A DNA stretch of 41,401 bases from a virus: positions 1-41,401 of IMG/VR virus record IMGVR_UViG_3300036832_001461; one strand, given 5' to 3'. This document shows, one piece after another, positions 30,337-37,652 of this stretch. Positions within the stretch are counted from its first letter, which is position 1; each line of letters starts with the position of its first letter. The notes under the pieces were generated by a model, which ran no database searches, had not been told where the DNA came from, and saw only the letters and a program-made list of their open reading frames with translations. The translations under genes and the position numbers were made by a program.

Positions 30337-31253
30337 CGACCATGCTGGTGGACGGGCACAATATCGCCCTGCGATCGCTGTTCGCCATGAGCAAGGCCAA
30401 GCCGTTGTCTACCGCCGACGGTGTGCCCACCGGAGCCTTGCACACCACCATCATCTCCCTGGCCAGCTACGTGCGATCTATTCGCCCGGATCGGGTCATG
30501 GTGTGCTGGGATGGCGGCGGTACGTGGCGACGGGATGTCTACCCTGAGTACAAGGCTGATCGCATAGCCGGATCAGAGCCTACCGAGTTCATCGCCCAGG
30601 TGAAGCAGTTCCTGATCCTGGCCAACGTTCCGCAAGTAGCTCGGATTCGTGAGGAGGCCGATGACCTGATCGCTGGATACTGGACTGAGGCCGGGAATGA
30701 CTTCGTCCATATCATCAGCGGTGATAAGGACTTCTACCAGCTACTCAATCCCCGCACCCACATTCATCACCCAGGAGACAAAGAGGCATGGACAGTCGAT
30801 CGTTTCACTGAGGCATTCGGCATCCATCCCCAGCATATGAGACTGGTCATGGCCTTGACCGGTGACAAGATCGATGGTGTCCCCGGCATACCTCATGTAG
30901 GCATGAAGACTGCCATTAAGATCGTCAATAGTGTCCATGGCAATGCTCACCAGTTGATGGAGCTAGAGAGCTTCGGAAAGATCAAGATTCCACCTGGTGT
31001 CGTAAGGCGCAATCTACGCCTGGTGGATCTGACCAGAGTCTCTCTGCTGGCATTGCCGGTGCTGGGCTTCTTTAACCCCACGCGTCCAGGTGGACAGGGC
31101 TGGGACGACCTTGTAGCCTTCCTGGATCGTTGGGAGCTTAGCGTCGTTAAAAGTCGCGTTTTGGCTGGTCGTTTGTGGGTTGACACGGGTTGGAGCCCCA
31201 AGCCAGCGCGTCCTTCCGACCGTGAGAAAGGAGATCGCCTTTGGGCCTACTAA
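30333..31253 (+). CDS. 5'-3' exonuclease / flap endonuclease
   Basis: A 306-residue member of the FEN/T5 exonuclease family. Metal-binding acids are in the expected order: Asp7 (LVDGHN), Asp110-Asp111 (REEADD), Asp131 and Asp133 (SGDKDF), Asp178 and Asp181 (TGDKIDGVPGIPHVG, the helix-hairpin-helix region). The YPEYKADR segment supplies the conserved Tyr/Lys/Arg. It would remove RNA primers and 5' flaps during lagging-strand synthesis, a fit with the DnaE-type polymerase downstream, which lacks its own 5' nuclease. The whole gene uses noticeably more A/T-ending codons than its neighbours. Confidence 0.9.
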   Translation: MTTMLVDGHNIALRSLFAMSKAKPLSTADGVPTGALHTTIISLASYVRSIRPDRVMVCWDGGGTWRRDVYPEYKADRIAGSEPTEFIAQVKQFLILANVPQVARIREEADDLIAGYWTEAGNDFVHIISGDKDFYQLLNPRTHIHHPGDKEAWTVDRFTEAFGIHPQHMRLVMALTGDKIDGVPGIPHVGMKTAIKIVNSVHGNAHQLMELESFGKIKIPPGVVRRNLRLVDLTRVSLLALPVLGFFNPTRPGGQGWDDLVAFLDRWELSVVKSRVLAGRLWVDTGWSPKPARPSDREKGDRLWAY

Positions 31254-31298
31254 GAGGCTGACAACGGCAGCAACGTCAGTCTTGACCCCAAAACGCAA

Positions 31299-31327
31299 GG
31301 GGATCAGCCATGATCCTCCCCATGTGA
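31299..31327 (+). promoter_or_regulatory. Leader hairpin overlapping a five-codon upstream ORF
   Basis: GGATCA (31301-31306), loop GCCA, TGATCC (31311-31316) form a perfect 6-pair stem, extendable by GG/CC around one bulged T. The hairpin covers an AAGGGG ribosome binding site and the ATG of a mini-ORF (31310-31327, peptide MILPM). Its stop is followed at once by AGGAG (31327-31331) and, 11 bases later, by the GTG of the Rpf-like gene. A translational control role is possible. Confidence 0.35.
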
Positions 31328-31342
31328 GGAGCCAAGCTCAAC

Positions 31343-32080
31343 GTGAAAATATCCCACCGGGCGACGACCACCGTCGCCCTCTCTGCCGCCTTCCTGGGCG
31401 GCCTGCTTTTTGCTGTGCCCATGGCGGCTCAGGCTGCACCCCCACCAGTGACAGGAGCAGTGGTCCCGGCCAGTGGTTCGCCCCCGGAGGTGGTCCTCAC
31501 GGCAGCGGCCCCGACGGCCCTTCCGAAGTACCGAGTCGTTGCAGGCGACTCGCTCTGGGCCATCGGAGTCCGCTACCACCGGTCATGGACAGCCCTCGCC
31601 GCCTATAACCGGGACCTGATCCCGAACCCGAATCTCATCTATGTCAACCAGGTGATCACCATCCCACCTGCCACGTATACCGGTTCGGTGTCACTACCTG
31701 CTCCGACCCCGTCGGTCTCCCGGTACTCACCTCCCGTCACGCACCACTACTACTCGGCTCCGAGGGTGACTTATACACCTCCCGCGCCCCGCCCGGTGAT
31801 CAGGCAGAGCTACAGCGGTGGCAGTGGCTCGGGTGGGTTCACCGGGGTGTGGGCCTGCATCGCCCAGCATGAGTCGGGCGGCAACGCCGCCACCAACACC
31901 GGCAACGGCTACTACGGTGGGCTCCAGTTCACCCTGGGCACCTGGCAGGCCAACGGGGGCTCCGGCAACCCGGCCAACGCCAGTGCGGCCGAGCAGCAGC
32001 GGGTGGCCAACAACGTGGTAGCCGCCTCCGGTGGCTCCTACGGGGCTTGGCCCAACACCAGTCGCATGTGCGGCGTATAA
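31343..32080 (+). CDS. Secreted LysM and Rpf-like (transglycosylase-like) wall enzyme
   Basis: A 245-residue protein from GTG 31343. A Sec signal peptide is clear: basic MKISHR, a hydrophobic core to about residue 25, then AAQA cleavage site (about 31). A LysM domain follows at about 62-108 (YRVVAGDSLWAIGVRYH, ending in VNQVITIPP), then a Pro/Tyr/Ser linker. The C-terminal 80 residues match the Rpf catalytic fold: WACIAQHESGGN carries the probable catalytic Glu, and GNGYYGGLQFTLGTWQANGG is typical. The usual CESGGN cysteine is replaced by His; Cys lies four residues earlier and could pair with the one in the final RMCGV. Rpf enzymes cut glycan strands and wake dormant actinobacteria. A strong terminator follows. 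Confidence 0.88.
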   Translation: MKISHRATTTVALSAAFLGGLLFAVPMAAQAAPPPVTGAVVPASGSPPEVVLTAAAPTALPKYRVVAGDSLWAIGVRYHRSWTALAAYNRDLIPNPNLIYVNQVITIPPATYTGSVSLPAPTPSVSRYSPPVTHHYYSAPRVTYTPPAPRPVIRQSYSGGSGSGGFTGVWACIAQHESGGNAATNTGNGYYGGLQFTLGTWQANGGSGNPANASAAEQQRVANNVVAASGGSYGAWPNTSRMCGV

Positions 32081-32113
32081 GCTGAAGCGGCTTCGTGAGA
32101 GCCGTACAACCAG

Positions 32114-32155
32114 AAGCCCCCGGTCTCTCGCTCTCCGCCTGTGACCGGGGGCTTT
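32114..32155 (+). terminator. Strong intrinsic terminator after the Rpf-like gene
   Basis: AGCCCCCGGTC (32115-32125) pairs perfectly with GACCGGGGGCT (32143-32153), with one further A-T pair (32114/32154). A 17-base loop separates the arms and a short T run (TTT) follows. It ends the metabolic operon before the replisome operon. Confidence 0.8.
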
Positions 32156-32186
32156 GCCCTTCCTGGCCTGTGGAAAACCACATGGG

Positions 32187-32216
32187 TTGATCGCCCATCA
32201 TTGCAGGTGGTAGCCT
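32187..32216 (+). promoter_or_regulatory. Candidate promoter of the replisome operon
   Basis: TTGATC (32187-32192), 18-base spacer, TAGCCT (32211-32216). The match is moderate, but a promoter is needed between the terminator and the 32343 gene. Just upstream, TGTGG-AAAA-CCACA (32169-32182) forms a small dyad. The predicted leader of about 120 bases would contain the long hairpin below. Confidence 0.35.
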
Positions 32217-32267
32217 CCCGCCCAGAGGTCATCCGGGCTGGATCCCTTTGAACTCAAGACGTGCGTA

Positions 32268-32310
32268 TTGGCCGTCCCACCTTCTGCTGGCCGGTGGATG
32301 GGACGGCCAA
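32268..32310 (+). promoter_or_regulatory. Perfect 12-base-pair hairpin in the leader of the Sm-like gene
   Basis: TTGGCCGTCCCA (32268-32279) is fully complementary to TGGGACGGCCAA (32299-32310), with a 19-base loop. There is no T-run after it, so it is not a simple terminator. It ends 32 bases before the ATG at 32343 and could control translation, stabilise the mRNA or bind a protein. Confidence 0.6.
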
Positions 32311-32342
32311 CTCTCTCCCCTCTGGGGGAATCGGGGTATCGG

Positions 32343-32690
32343 ATGGTCAAGAAGGCAAACGAGCCGAGTGGGTCATCTGTCTCAACGAAGCAAATGGCCT
32401 ACACCGTCAAGGACGGTCGCATGGTCACTTTCCTCTTTGAGAACCTGCCGTCGGTGTCGGGCTATCTGGCTGGGATGGATGGATATCATTGGCTGGTTAT
32501 CACGCCAGATCTCAACATCTATCTCGTCCACAAAGCATCAGCCTGTGTTAACCTCGGGAAACTAGATCAAGGGTCTTCTCTGAAGATGGAAGAGAATAAG
32601 GATGAGATCGAGCGACTCGTCCTTCCCTTCCGTCAGTACCTCCGGGACAGGGAGATCATTCCTCCAGGTAAAGTAAAGGGCGAATACTAA
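32343..32690 (+). CDS. Small protein with Sm/Hfq-like pattern
   Basis: A 115-residue protein from ATG 32343; the longer ORF from TTG 32268 would be translated from within the hairpin and was rejected. Residues about 20-65 have the five-strand Sm rhythm: DGRMVTFLFENLPSVSGYLA (strands 1-2), GMDGYHWLVI (strand 3), NIYLVHKASACVNL (strands 4-5). The last recalls the YKHAIS (Sm2) motif of Hfq. A charged C-terminal helix follows. If correct, it would form a ring that binds RNA. This is inference from pattern only; classical Hfq is missing in most actinobacteria. Alternative: an unrelated small beta-barrel. Confidence 0.5.
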   Translation: MVKKANEPSGSSVSTKQMAYTVKDGRMVTFLFENLPSVSGYLAGMDGYHWLVITPDLNIYLVHKASACVNLGKLDQGSSLKMEENKDEIERLVLPFRQYLRDREIIPPGKVKGEY

Positions 32691-33130
32691 TGCTAATGGC
32701 CTTTGATTCGGAGTTGGACCAACTGGGCGTACAAAGCGTCAAGGTCCAGCGCAACGAGCGCTTAGCCGTCACCTCGACCACCACCGCCATCGACGTAAGA
32801 GTCATCCACATTCTCCAGGGGGATGACCAGTGGGACTGGCGGGGCATCCGGGACTACGTACACGATCAGGTCTGCCGCATCCACGGCGACTTCCCACCCA
32901 TGACGGCGGTGCAGGAATCGGGCATCTTCAAGTCCTTCCTGGGCCGCTGGCCCAATGATGACTTCTCCAAGGTCACCGGCCCGGCCATCGCCCGTTACGC
33001 CTTCGAGGTCGAGGGCGGCTGGTGGTATGGAGCCCCCATCGGCTACGGGCGCTTCACCAGGGCCTCAGACGGGTACTTCGCCGTGCCCATCGCCACCAAG
33101 CTGACCGCCGCGGCACCCTACGCCAGCTAG
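32690..33130 (+). CDS. Unknown protein of 146 residues, before the helicase loader
   Basis: ATG 32690 overlaps the previous stop (TAATG). The N-terminal half is mixed (SVKVQRNERLAVTSTTTAID), the middle has a helix (WDWRGIRDYVHDQVCRIHG), and the C-terminal third is aromatic and beta-like (EVEGGWWYGAPIGYGRFTRA). Position directly before a DnaC-like loader and DnaB-like helicase suggests a replication accessory or initiator-type factor, but no motif proves this. The loader gene follows without any gap. Confidence 0.6.
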   Translation: MLMAFDSELDQLGVQSVKVQRNERLAVTSTTTAIDVRVIHILQGDDQWDWRGIRDYVHDQVCRIHGDFPPMTAVQESGIFKSFLGRWPNDDFSKVTGPAIARYAFEVEGGWWYGAPIGYGRFTRASDGYFAVPIATKLTAAAPYAS

Positions 33131-34006
33131 GTGTTCGAGCTTCCCCCGTTACCGGGGGCCATCAGCACCCTCAAGAACGAGGACTCCGATCGGCTCAAGC
33201 GGGAGTTCGGTGACACCCTGGTCGCCTCCCCCGAGGATTGCCAGACCTGCTACGGCACCGGCACCTTCCGCTGGTACGCCCGTGCTGCTGTCGGGGAGCA
33301 TGATCCCAATGAGATCGTAGAGTTCAAATGCCCGTGCGAAGACCAGTGGATACTCAACAGATACCTGTTGAACTGTGGGATAAAAAACAAGTATCAACGC
33401 TTCGACTGGCACGATCTGGATACACCCATACTCCCCCCTGAGATCCTCGATTACCTGAAGAATGCGAAGCACATCATCGACGCCGGACTGGGACTCGTCC
33501 TCTATGGGCCGCAGGGCACCGGCAAGACCCTGGTAGCGATCTTGCTGCTCAAGAGCCTCATCAGCCGCGGTCACAACGGTTATTTCACCACCTACTCCGA
33601 CATGATCCAGCGGTTTCACGAAGGTCGGTTCGATCGAGAAGAGCGGGAATGGTTCCTGCGTCGGGTCGAGCATGCCTCGGTCCTAGTCATCGATGACATC
33701 GGCCGGGAGCAGGTCCGGCGCACCCTGGAACGCAGCGAGGGTCGCACCGTCGATTCCCTGCAGGCCACCGCCGAGTTTCTCTTCGAGGATGTCATCCGCC
33801 ATCGCGTGGCCATGGTCTCACCCACCTTCGTCACCTCCAACTTGGCCCTCGGGGATCTGGCCGCCAAGTACGGCAGCAACGTCATGAGCCTGCTCGAAGA
33901 GCAAGCCATCCCGGTGGAGCTATCCGGTCCTGACTGGCGCATCTCCAGCCGCGATCGGGCCACCGCCGAAGTTCATATGAACTTGCGCCGTCCGGTGGTG
34001 CTGTAG
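33131..34006 (+). CDS. DnaC-like helicase loader (AAA+ ATPase) with N-terminal zinc motif
   Basis: A 291-residue protein, GTG start immediately after the previous TAG. Walker A GPQGTGKT is residues 126-133 and Walker B VLVIDDIG ends with Asp188-Asp189. FVTSNLAL near 235 is the sensor 1 region, and an arginine-rich segment follows. The N-terminal CQTCYGTG and CPCEDQ cysteines probably bind zinc and contact the helicase. This is the arrangement of DnaC/IstB-type loaders. The DnaB-like gene begins at the next base, so loader and helicase are co-expressed. Confidence 0.85.
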   Translation: MFELPPLPGAISTLKNEDSDRLKREFGDTLVASPEDCQTCYGTGTFRWYARAAVGEHDPNEIVEFKCPCEDQWILNRYLLNCGIKNKYQRFDWHDLDTPILPPEILDYLKNAKHIIDAGLGLVLYGPQGTGKTLVAILLLKSLISRGHNGYFTTYSDMIQRFHEGRFDREEREWFLRRVEHASVLVIDDIGREQVRRTLERSEGRTVDSLQATAEFLFEDVIRHRVAMVSPTFVTSNLALGDLAAKYGSNVMSLLEEQAIPVELSGPDWRISSRDRATAEVHMNLRRPVVL

Positions 34007-35326
34007 GTGTCCAAGACCGGCGAGAAGCAACTGATCTGCCACCTCACCGACGACGACTCCCTGCACCTCCTGGTCACCGAGGGCCTCAACCTGGACATCG
34101 TGCCCACCCCGGCCCTGCGCGACGTGGTGGCCTTCGCCCTGGACTACTACATGAACTCGGGTGGCAACCTGGCCCCTACCAACGAGGTATTCGAGGCCCA
34201 CGAACTCTCCGCCGGACGCACCATCGCCAACCTGCTGGACGACCTGGAGATCCCCTGGCGGGACGGCTACGAGGTGTCCATCGAGTGGATCCTGACCGAC
34301 CTGGTGGGCACCTACGTCACCTCCAAGTCCCAGACCCTCATGCGCGAGGGCGGCACCAAGCTGCTCGAAGCCGACACCGAGGATCGCCTGGAGGTCTTCA
34401 GCAACTTCGTCACCGACGCCACCGAACTGGTCCTGTCCCTGCAGGAGCGGCGCACCAAGGTGGAGATGACCGCCGATATCGGGGAGCGCCTGCTGGCCTA
34501 CGAGGACCGGGTGGCCAACAAGGACCTGCGCCGGGGCCTGACCATGGGCCTGGACGAGGTGGACGCCGTCACCTCCTTCGTCCACCCCGGCGAACTGGCC
34601 ATGCTGGCCGCCTTCGCCAAACTGGGCAAGAGCTTCGCCCTCAACCGCATCGCCCTCATGGCCTGGCACTCGGGTATGCCGGTGGCGCTGTTCACCCTGG
34701 AGAACGCCATCGACATGACCCTGGACCGCATGGCCTGCCTGGCCGCGGCGGTGGACCCGGCCCGCTGGCAGCGGGGCGAGTGTATCGACGTGGAGGTGGA
34801 CCGGGTACGGGCGCGCCTGGAGGAGATGGAGAAGTCCGACTGCCCCCTGCACATCCTGTCCCCCGACCCCGGCCAGCGCACCCCGCACGCCATGGTCCGT
34901 ATGGCCCAGATCCTGGGGGCCGAGGCCATCATCATCGATCAACTGAGCCACATCGAGCATCCCGATCCGGGCCGCAAGCGGGCCGACATCATCGAGACCG
35001 AGAAGCTGCGATCGCTGCGTCTGCTGGTCTCCACCGGCCGCCACCGCATGGCCTGCCTGGTGGCCCACCAGATCAACCGGGAGGGCAAGAAGGCCGCCGA
35101 CAAGCGGGGCTGGCATGAGATGTGGGACCTGGCCGAGACGGCCGGGGCCGAGCGGGAGACCGACCTGGTCTGCAGCATGTACCAGTCCAATGACATGGCC
35201 CAGATAAAGCAGGTGCTATTCCAGATATTGGCCTCTCGGAGAACCGCCATCAAATGGTGGGATATCAAGTGGCAGATGGAGCAGGCCAACGCCAGGGTGG
35301 TGGGGGAGAGACGGGCCTATGGCTAA
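34007..35326 (+). CDS. DnaB-like replicative helicase
   Basis: A 439-residue protein starting with GTG right after the loader stop. The N-terminal helical part (1-150) would mediate hexamer and primase contact. The RecA-like core starts near 185 (RRGLTMGLDEVDAV). Walker A is AFAKLGKS (202-209, with Ala in the first position, allowed by the [AG]x4GK[ST] pattern) and Walker B is AIIIDQLSH. CLVAHQINREGKKA is the motif 3 region. It would move 5' to 3' on the lagging strand and unwind the fork. It overlaps the primase gene by 8 bases, giving a loader-helicase-primase cassette. Confidence 0.88.
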   Translation: MSKTGEKQLICHLTDDDSLHLLVTEGLNLDIVPTPALRDVVAFALDYYMNSGGNLAPTNEVFEAHELSAGRTIANLLDDLEIPWRDGYEVSIEWILTDLVGTYVTSKSQTLMREGGTKLLEADTEDRLEVFSNFVTDATELVLSLQERRTKVEMTADIGERLLAYEDRVANKDLRRGLTMGLDEVDAVTSFVHPGELAMLAAFAKLGKSFALNRIALMAWHSGMPVALFTLENAIDMTLDRMACLAAAVDPARWQRGECIDVEVDRVRARLEEMEKSDCPLHILSPDPGQRTPHAMVRMAQILGAEAIIIDQLSHIEHPDPGRKRADIIETEKLRSLRLLVSTGRHRMACLVAHQINREGKKAADKRGWHEMWDLAETAGAERETDLVCSMYQSNDMAQIKQVLFQILASRRTAIKWWDIKWQMEQANARVVGERRAYG

Positions 35327-36413
35327 GTTCCGTACCGGCCTGGCCGAAGCCAAGACCAAGACCAGTGACTTTCTGGTTTACTCGCTGCTGTCCGATGTCG
35401 AGAAGGAGCGCCTGGCCCGCTCCCTGCTGGGGGAGTTCGGGGTCACCCACATCGCCACCGTGACCAACCGGGGCGAGATGATCCATTCCTGCTGCCTGCC
35501 CCTCGGCGGCCACCGCAACGGGGACGCCAACCCGTCGGCCTCCTTCAACTTCCAGAAGTTGACGTACAACTGCTACGGGTGTGGTCACTCCGGCGGCCTG
35601 CTGTGGTTCATCGCCACCTGCCGGGGCACCTCGGCCACCGAGGCCCGGTCCTGGCTGGGCACCCAGACCGGCATCGGGGAGGAGCAGGACCTGGCCGCCT
35701 TCCTGGCCTTCTTCGACGCCTTGTGGTCCCCTCAGCGGGTGGAGCATCCACCCCTGCCAAAGTATGATCCCAGTGTCCTCGATCCCTGGCGGCTCATTCA
35801 TCCCTGGCTCACCGACGGTCGTCACATTCCGGTGGAGACCCTCGTCGCCTTCGACGTGGGTTACGACCCCGAATACCGGGTGGCTCTTCACCAGGGCGAC
35901 ATGGCGCGCTGGATCACCTCCGAGCGCATCATCATCCCCCATTGGTGGCGAGGCAACCTGGTCGGTTGGCAGTCCCGCCGCCTCAACAACGATGGCACCG
36001 CCAAGTACCTCAACAGCGGGGACTTTCCACGGGAGTTTTCTCTCTACCATTACGATCCGAAACGATCGGCGTTAGTGGTGGAGTCTCCTATGAGCGTGCT
36101 GTCCAAGTACGCCCTGTGCCCGAGCATCGAAGCCACCTTCGGAGCCTCGGTCACCGAGTATCAGATCCGCCTGCTGGCCGAGCATCCCCGCGTCACGCTG
36201 TTCTTCGATAACGACGAGGCGGGTTGGCATGCCACCGAGGAAGTGGGCCAGGTTTTGATGGACTATACCGACGTGCTGGTCATCGACAATCCCTACAATG
36301 CTGACGCTGCTGATCTCACCGATGATCTCTTCAACGATTTAATAGCTCATCCCATCCCGTTTGCCATGTGGAAGCCACCCAGGACATTGGTGGAGTTACC
36401 CCATGAAGATTGA
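35319..36413 (+). CDS. DnaG-like primase
   Basis: A 364-residue primase with a CHC2-type zinc finger (Cys58/Cys59, His64, Cys85 and Cys88; NCYGCGHSGG) and a Toprim domain (Glu255 in VVESPMS; Asp297 and Asp299 in FFDNDEAG). It is shorter than bacterial DnaG and lacks an evident helicase-binding C-terminus. The N-terminus MAKFRTGLAEAKTK is nearly repeated at the start of the ssDNA-binding protein downstream. It would make RNA primers for the DnaE-type polymerase. The 3' third (36030-36410) uses more A/T-ending codons. Confidence 0.9.
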   Translation: MAKFRTGLAEAKTKTSDFLVYSLLSDVEKERLARSLLGEFGVTHIATVTNRGEMIHSCCLPLGGHRNGDANPSASFNFQKLTYNCYGCGHSGGLLWFIATCRGTSATEARSWLGTQTGIGEEQDLAAFLAFFDALWSPQRVEHPPLPKYDPSVLDPWRLIHPWLTDGRHIPVETLVAFDVGYDPEYRVALHQGDMARWITSERIIIPHWWRGNLVGWQSRRLNNDGTAKYLNSGDFPREFSLYHYDPKRSALVVESPMSVLSKYALCPSIEATFGASVTEYQIRLLAEHPRVTLFFDNDEAGWHATEEVGQVLMDYTDVLVIDNPYNADAADLTDDLFNDLIAHPIPFAMWKPPRTLVELPHED

Positions 36414-36639
36414 GTTTCATGTTGCTGTATTCGATGAGGACTTCGCCCGTGCTGAGAACCGTCGGGCTGAGATAGGCTTCTCTTTCAGTGGTATGACCGA
36501 GGTGCAACGGGCGCTGATGATCTACATTTTGCGTCGAACAGCCGACAAGCTGGAAGAGCATGCTCCCAATGATGAGGAGGCTATGACCGATGTCTTTGCG
36601 GAAGACAGGCTCAGGAAAGATTCTCGAAGAGAACACTGA
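36403..36639 (+). CDS. Unknown protein of 78 residues
   Basis: ATG 36403 with GGTGGAG about 7 bases upstream, overlapping the primase end by 11 bases. The first part is beta-like (MKIEFHVAVFDEDFARAENR), the second helical (MTEVQRALMIYILRRTADKLEE), and the end is charged. No family recognised. An in-frame ATG at 36361 lies deeper in the primase gene and lacks a ribosome binding site. Confidence 0.6.
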   Translation: MKIEFHVAVFDEDFARAENRRAEIGFSFSGMTEVQRALMIYILRRTADKLEEHAPNDEEAMTDVFAEDRLRKDSRREH

Positions 36640-36742
36640 CGTGGACCTGACCAAGAACAGCCAGGAGCGCCTGGCCCACTACGAGGCCCTGGCCACCGAG
36701 ATGACCGAGGAAGAGCGCCGAGCCGCGAGGAATGCCCAATAA
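36590..36742 (+). CDS. Very small protein of 50 residues
   Basis: ATG 36590 is preceded by a perfect GAGGAGG (36574-36580) 9 bases upstream. The peptide (SLRKTGSGKILEENTDVDLT, then SQERLAHYEALATEMTEEER) is charged and helical and ends in TAA at 36742. It overlaps its neighbours at both ends (50 and 11 bases), as usual in this operon. It fills what would otherwise be a gap of about 90 bases. Function unknown. Confidence 0.6.
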   Translation: MSLRKTGSGKILEENTDVDLTKNSQERLAHYEALATEMTEEERRAARNAQ

Positions 36743-37652
36743 CCCACCCACCCGGCCGCCCTGGGAACGCCAGCGCCCGGACAACCCCAAGCCACCCCGG
36801 CTGAACCGCCGGGCCGGTCCCGGTGACGGGGCCTTCGCGGACGCCATCTGGGTGGGTGATCCAGAGGAGTGGGTGGCCGAGCGCAGCCCGGCCTTCGTGG
36901 CCCAGGACCGGCCCAAGCCCCGAGCGATCGAGGCTGGGCCGATGGAGTTCAGCACTTGCGTAGCCCTGCAAGCGTGGCCCATGGTGGTATGGGATGTCAA
37001 TGCGTACTATGCCGAACTGGGCGTGAGCTTCCGCGCCACCTGGCGAGAGATCCGGGAGGCGTACCAGCGCCTGCGAGGTGATGCCTCCGAGCGGCTGACT
37101 TACATCGTCAAGCAACTCCTGGACCCTGGCATCCGGGCTACCTATGACGCTTGTCAGCCCGGCAGCGTCTTCTTCGATCGCTATATCGCAGAGTATGTCA
37201 AGGGCCAGATGCTGGCCGATCAGATGGCCGAGCATGGCCGTATCCTGACCTTTGATGACCAGATCGCTCAGGATCTGCACTCCATCGACCTGAGCCAGTA
37301 CATGGACCGACCGTTTGACATGGTCCCACCCATGAGTCACAATGAGGCGTCTCGATGGCGCTGGGGGTTCTACCTCTGGGCCAGCGATGACTACAACACC
37401 GACAAGCTGCGCCAGTGGCAGGGACTACTGGTAAGCGCTCTTGCTCGAAAGGGGGTCGTACTACAACTCAGCATCGGCCTGGTCGGCGGCTCCGCGGAGC
37501 CCATGAGGGTCGAGGCGGTTGGCTACCGAGTGGTCGCATTCCTGGGCGACACTGAATCGCCATCTCTGGAGCTAGCCCAGGCTGCTGCAGACCGAGTGGT
37601 CAAGACCGTAATCACTATGCAATCCGAAAGGATTCCCCGCCATGCCATCTAA
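36732..37652 (+). CDS. J-domain-like protein without HPD motif
   Basis: A 306-residue protein. Residues about 90-140 match a J-domain outline: NAYYAELGVSFRATWREIRE, then AYQRL and LLDPGIRATYDA, as in DYYxxLGVxxxAsxxEIRxAYR...LLDPxxRxxYD. The HPD tripeptide that stimulates Hsp70 is absent; RGD stands nearby instead. It may therefore not act on DnaK in the usual way. The N-terminal 70 residues are Pro/Arg-rich, and the C-terminal part is mixed with LQLSIGLVGGSAEP near its end. Located between primase and ssDNA-binding protein; a replisome assembly role is plausible. Confidence 0.6.
   Translation: MPNNPPTRPPWERQRPDNPKPPRLNRRAGPGDGAFADAIWVGDPEEWVAERSPAFVAQDRPKPRAIEAGPMEFSTCVALQAWPMVVWDVNAYYAELGVSFRATWREIREAYQRLRGDASERLTYIVKQLLDPGIRATYDACQPGSVFFDRYIAEYVKGQMLADQMAEHGRILTFDDQIAQDLHSIDLSQYMDRPFDMVPPMSHNEASRWRWGFYLWASDDYNTDKLRQWQGLLVSALARKGVVLQLSIGLVGGSAEPMRVEAVGYRVVAFLGDTESPSLELAQAAADRVVKTVITMQSERIPRHAI

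Noticed and set aside
31282-31310. Promoter from TTGACC before the Rpf-like gene
   Set aside because: The -35 match is good but no acceptable -10 occurs 16-18 bases later.
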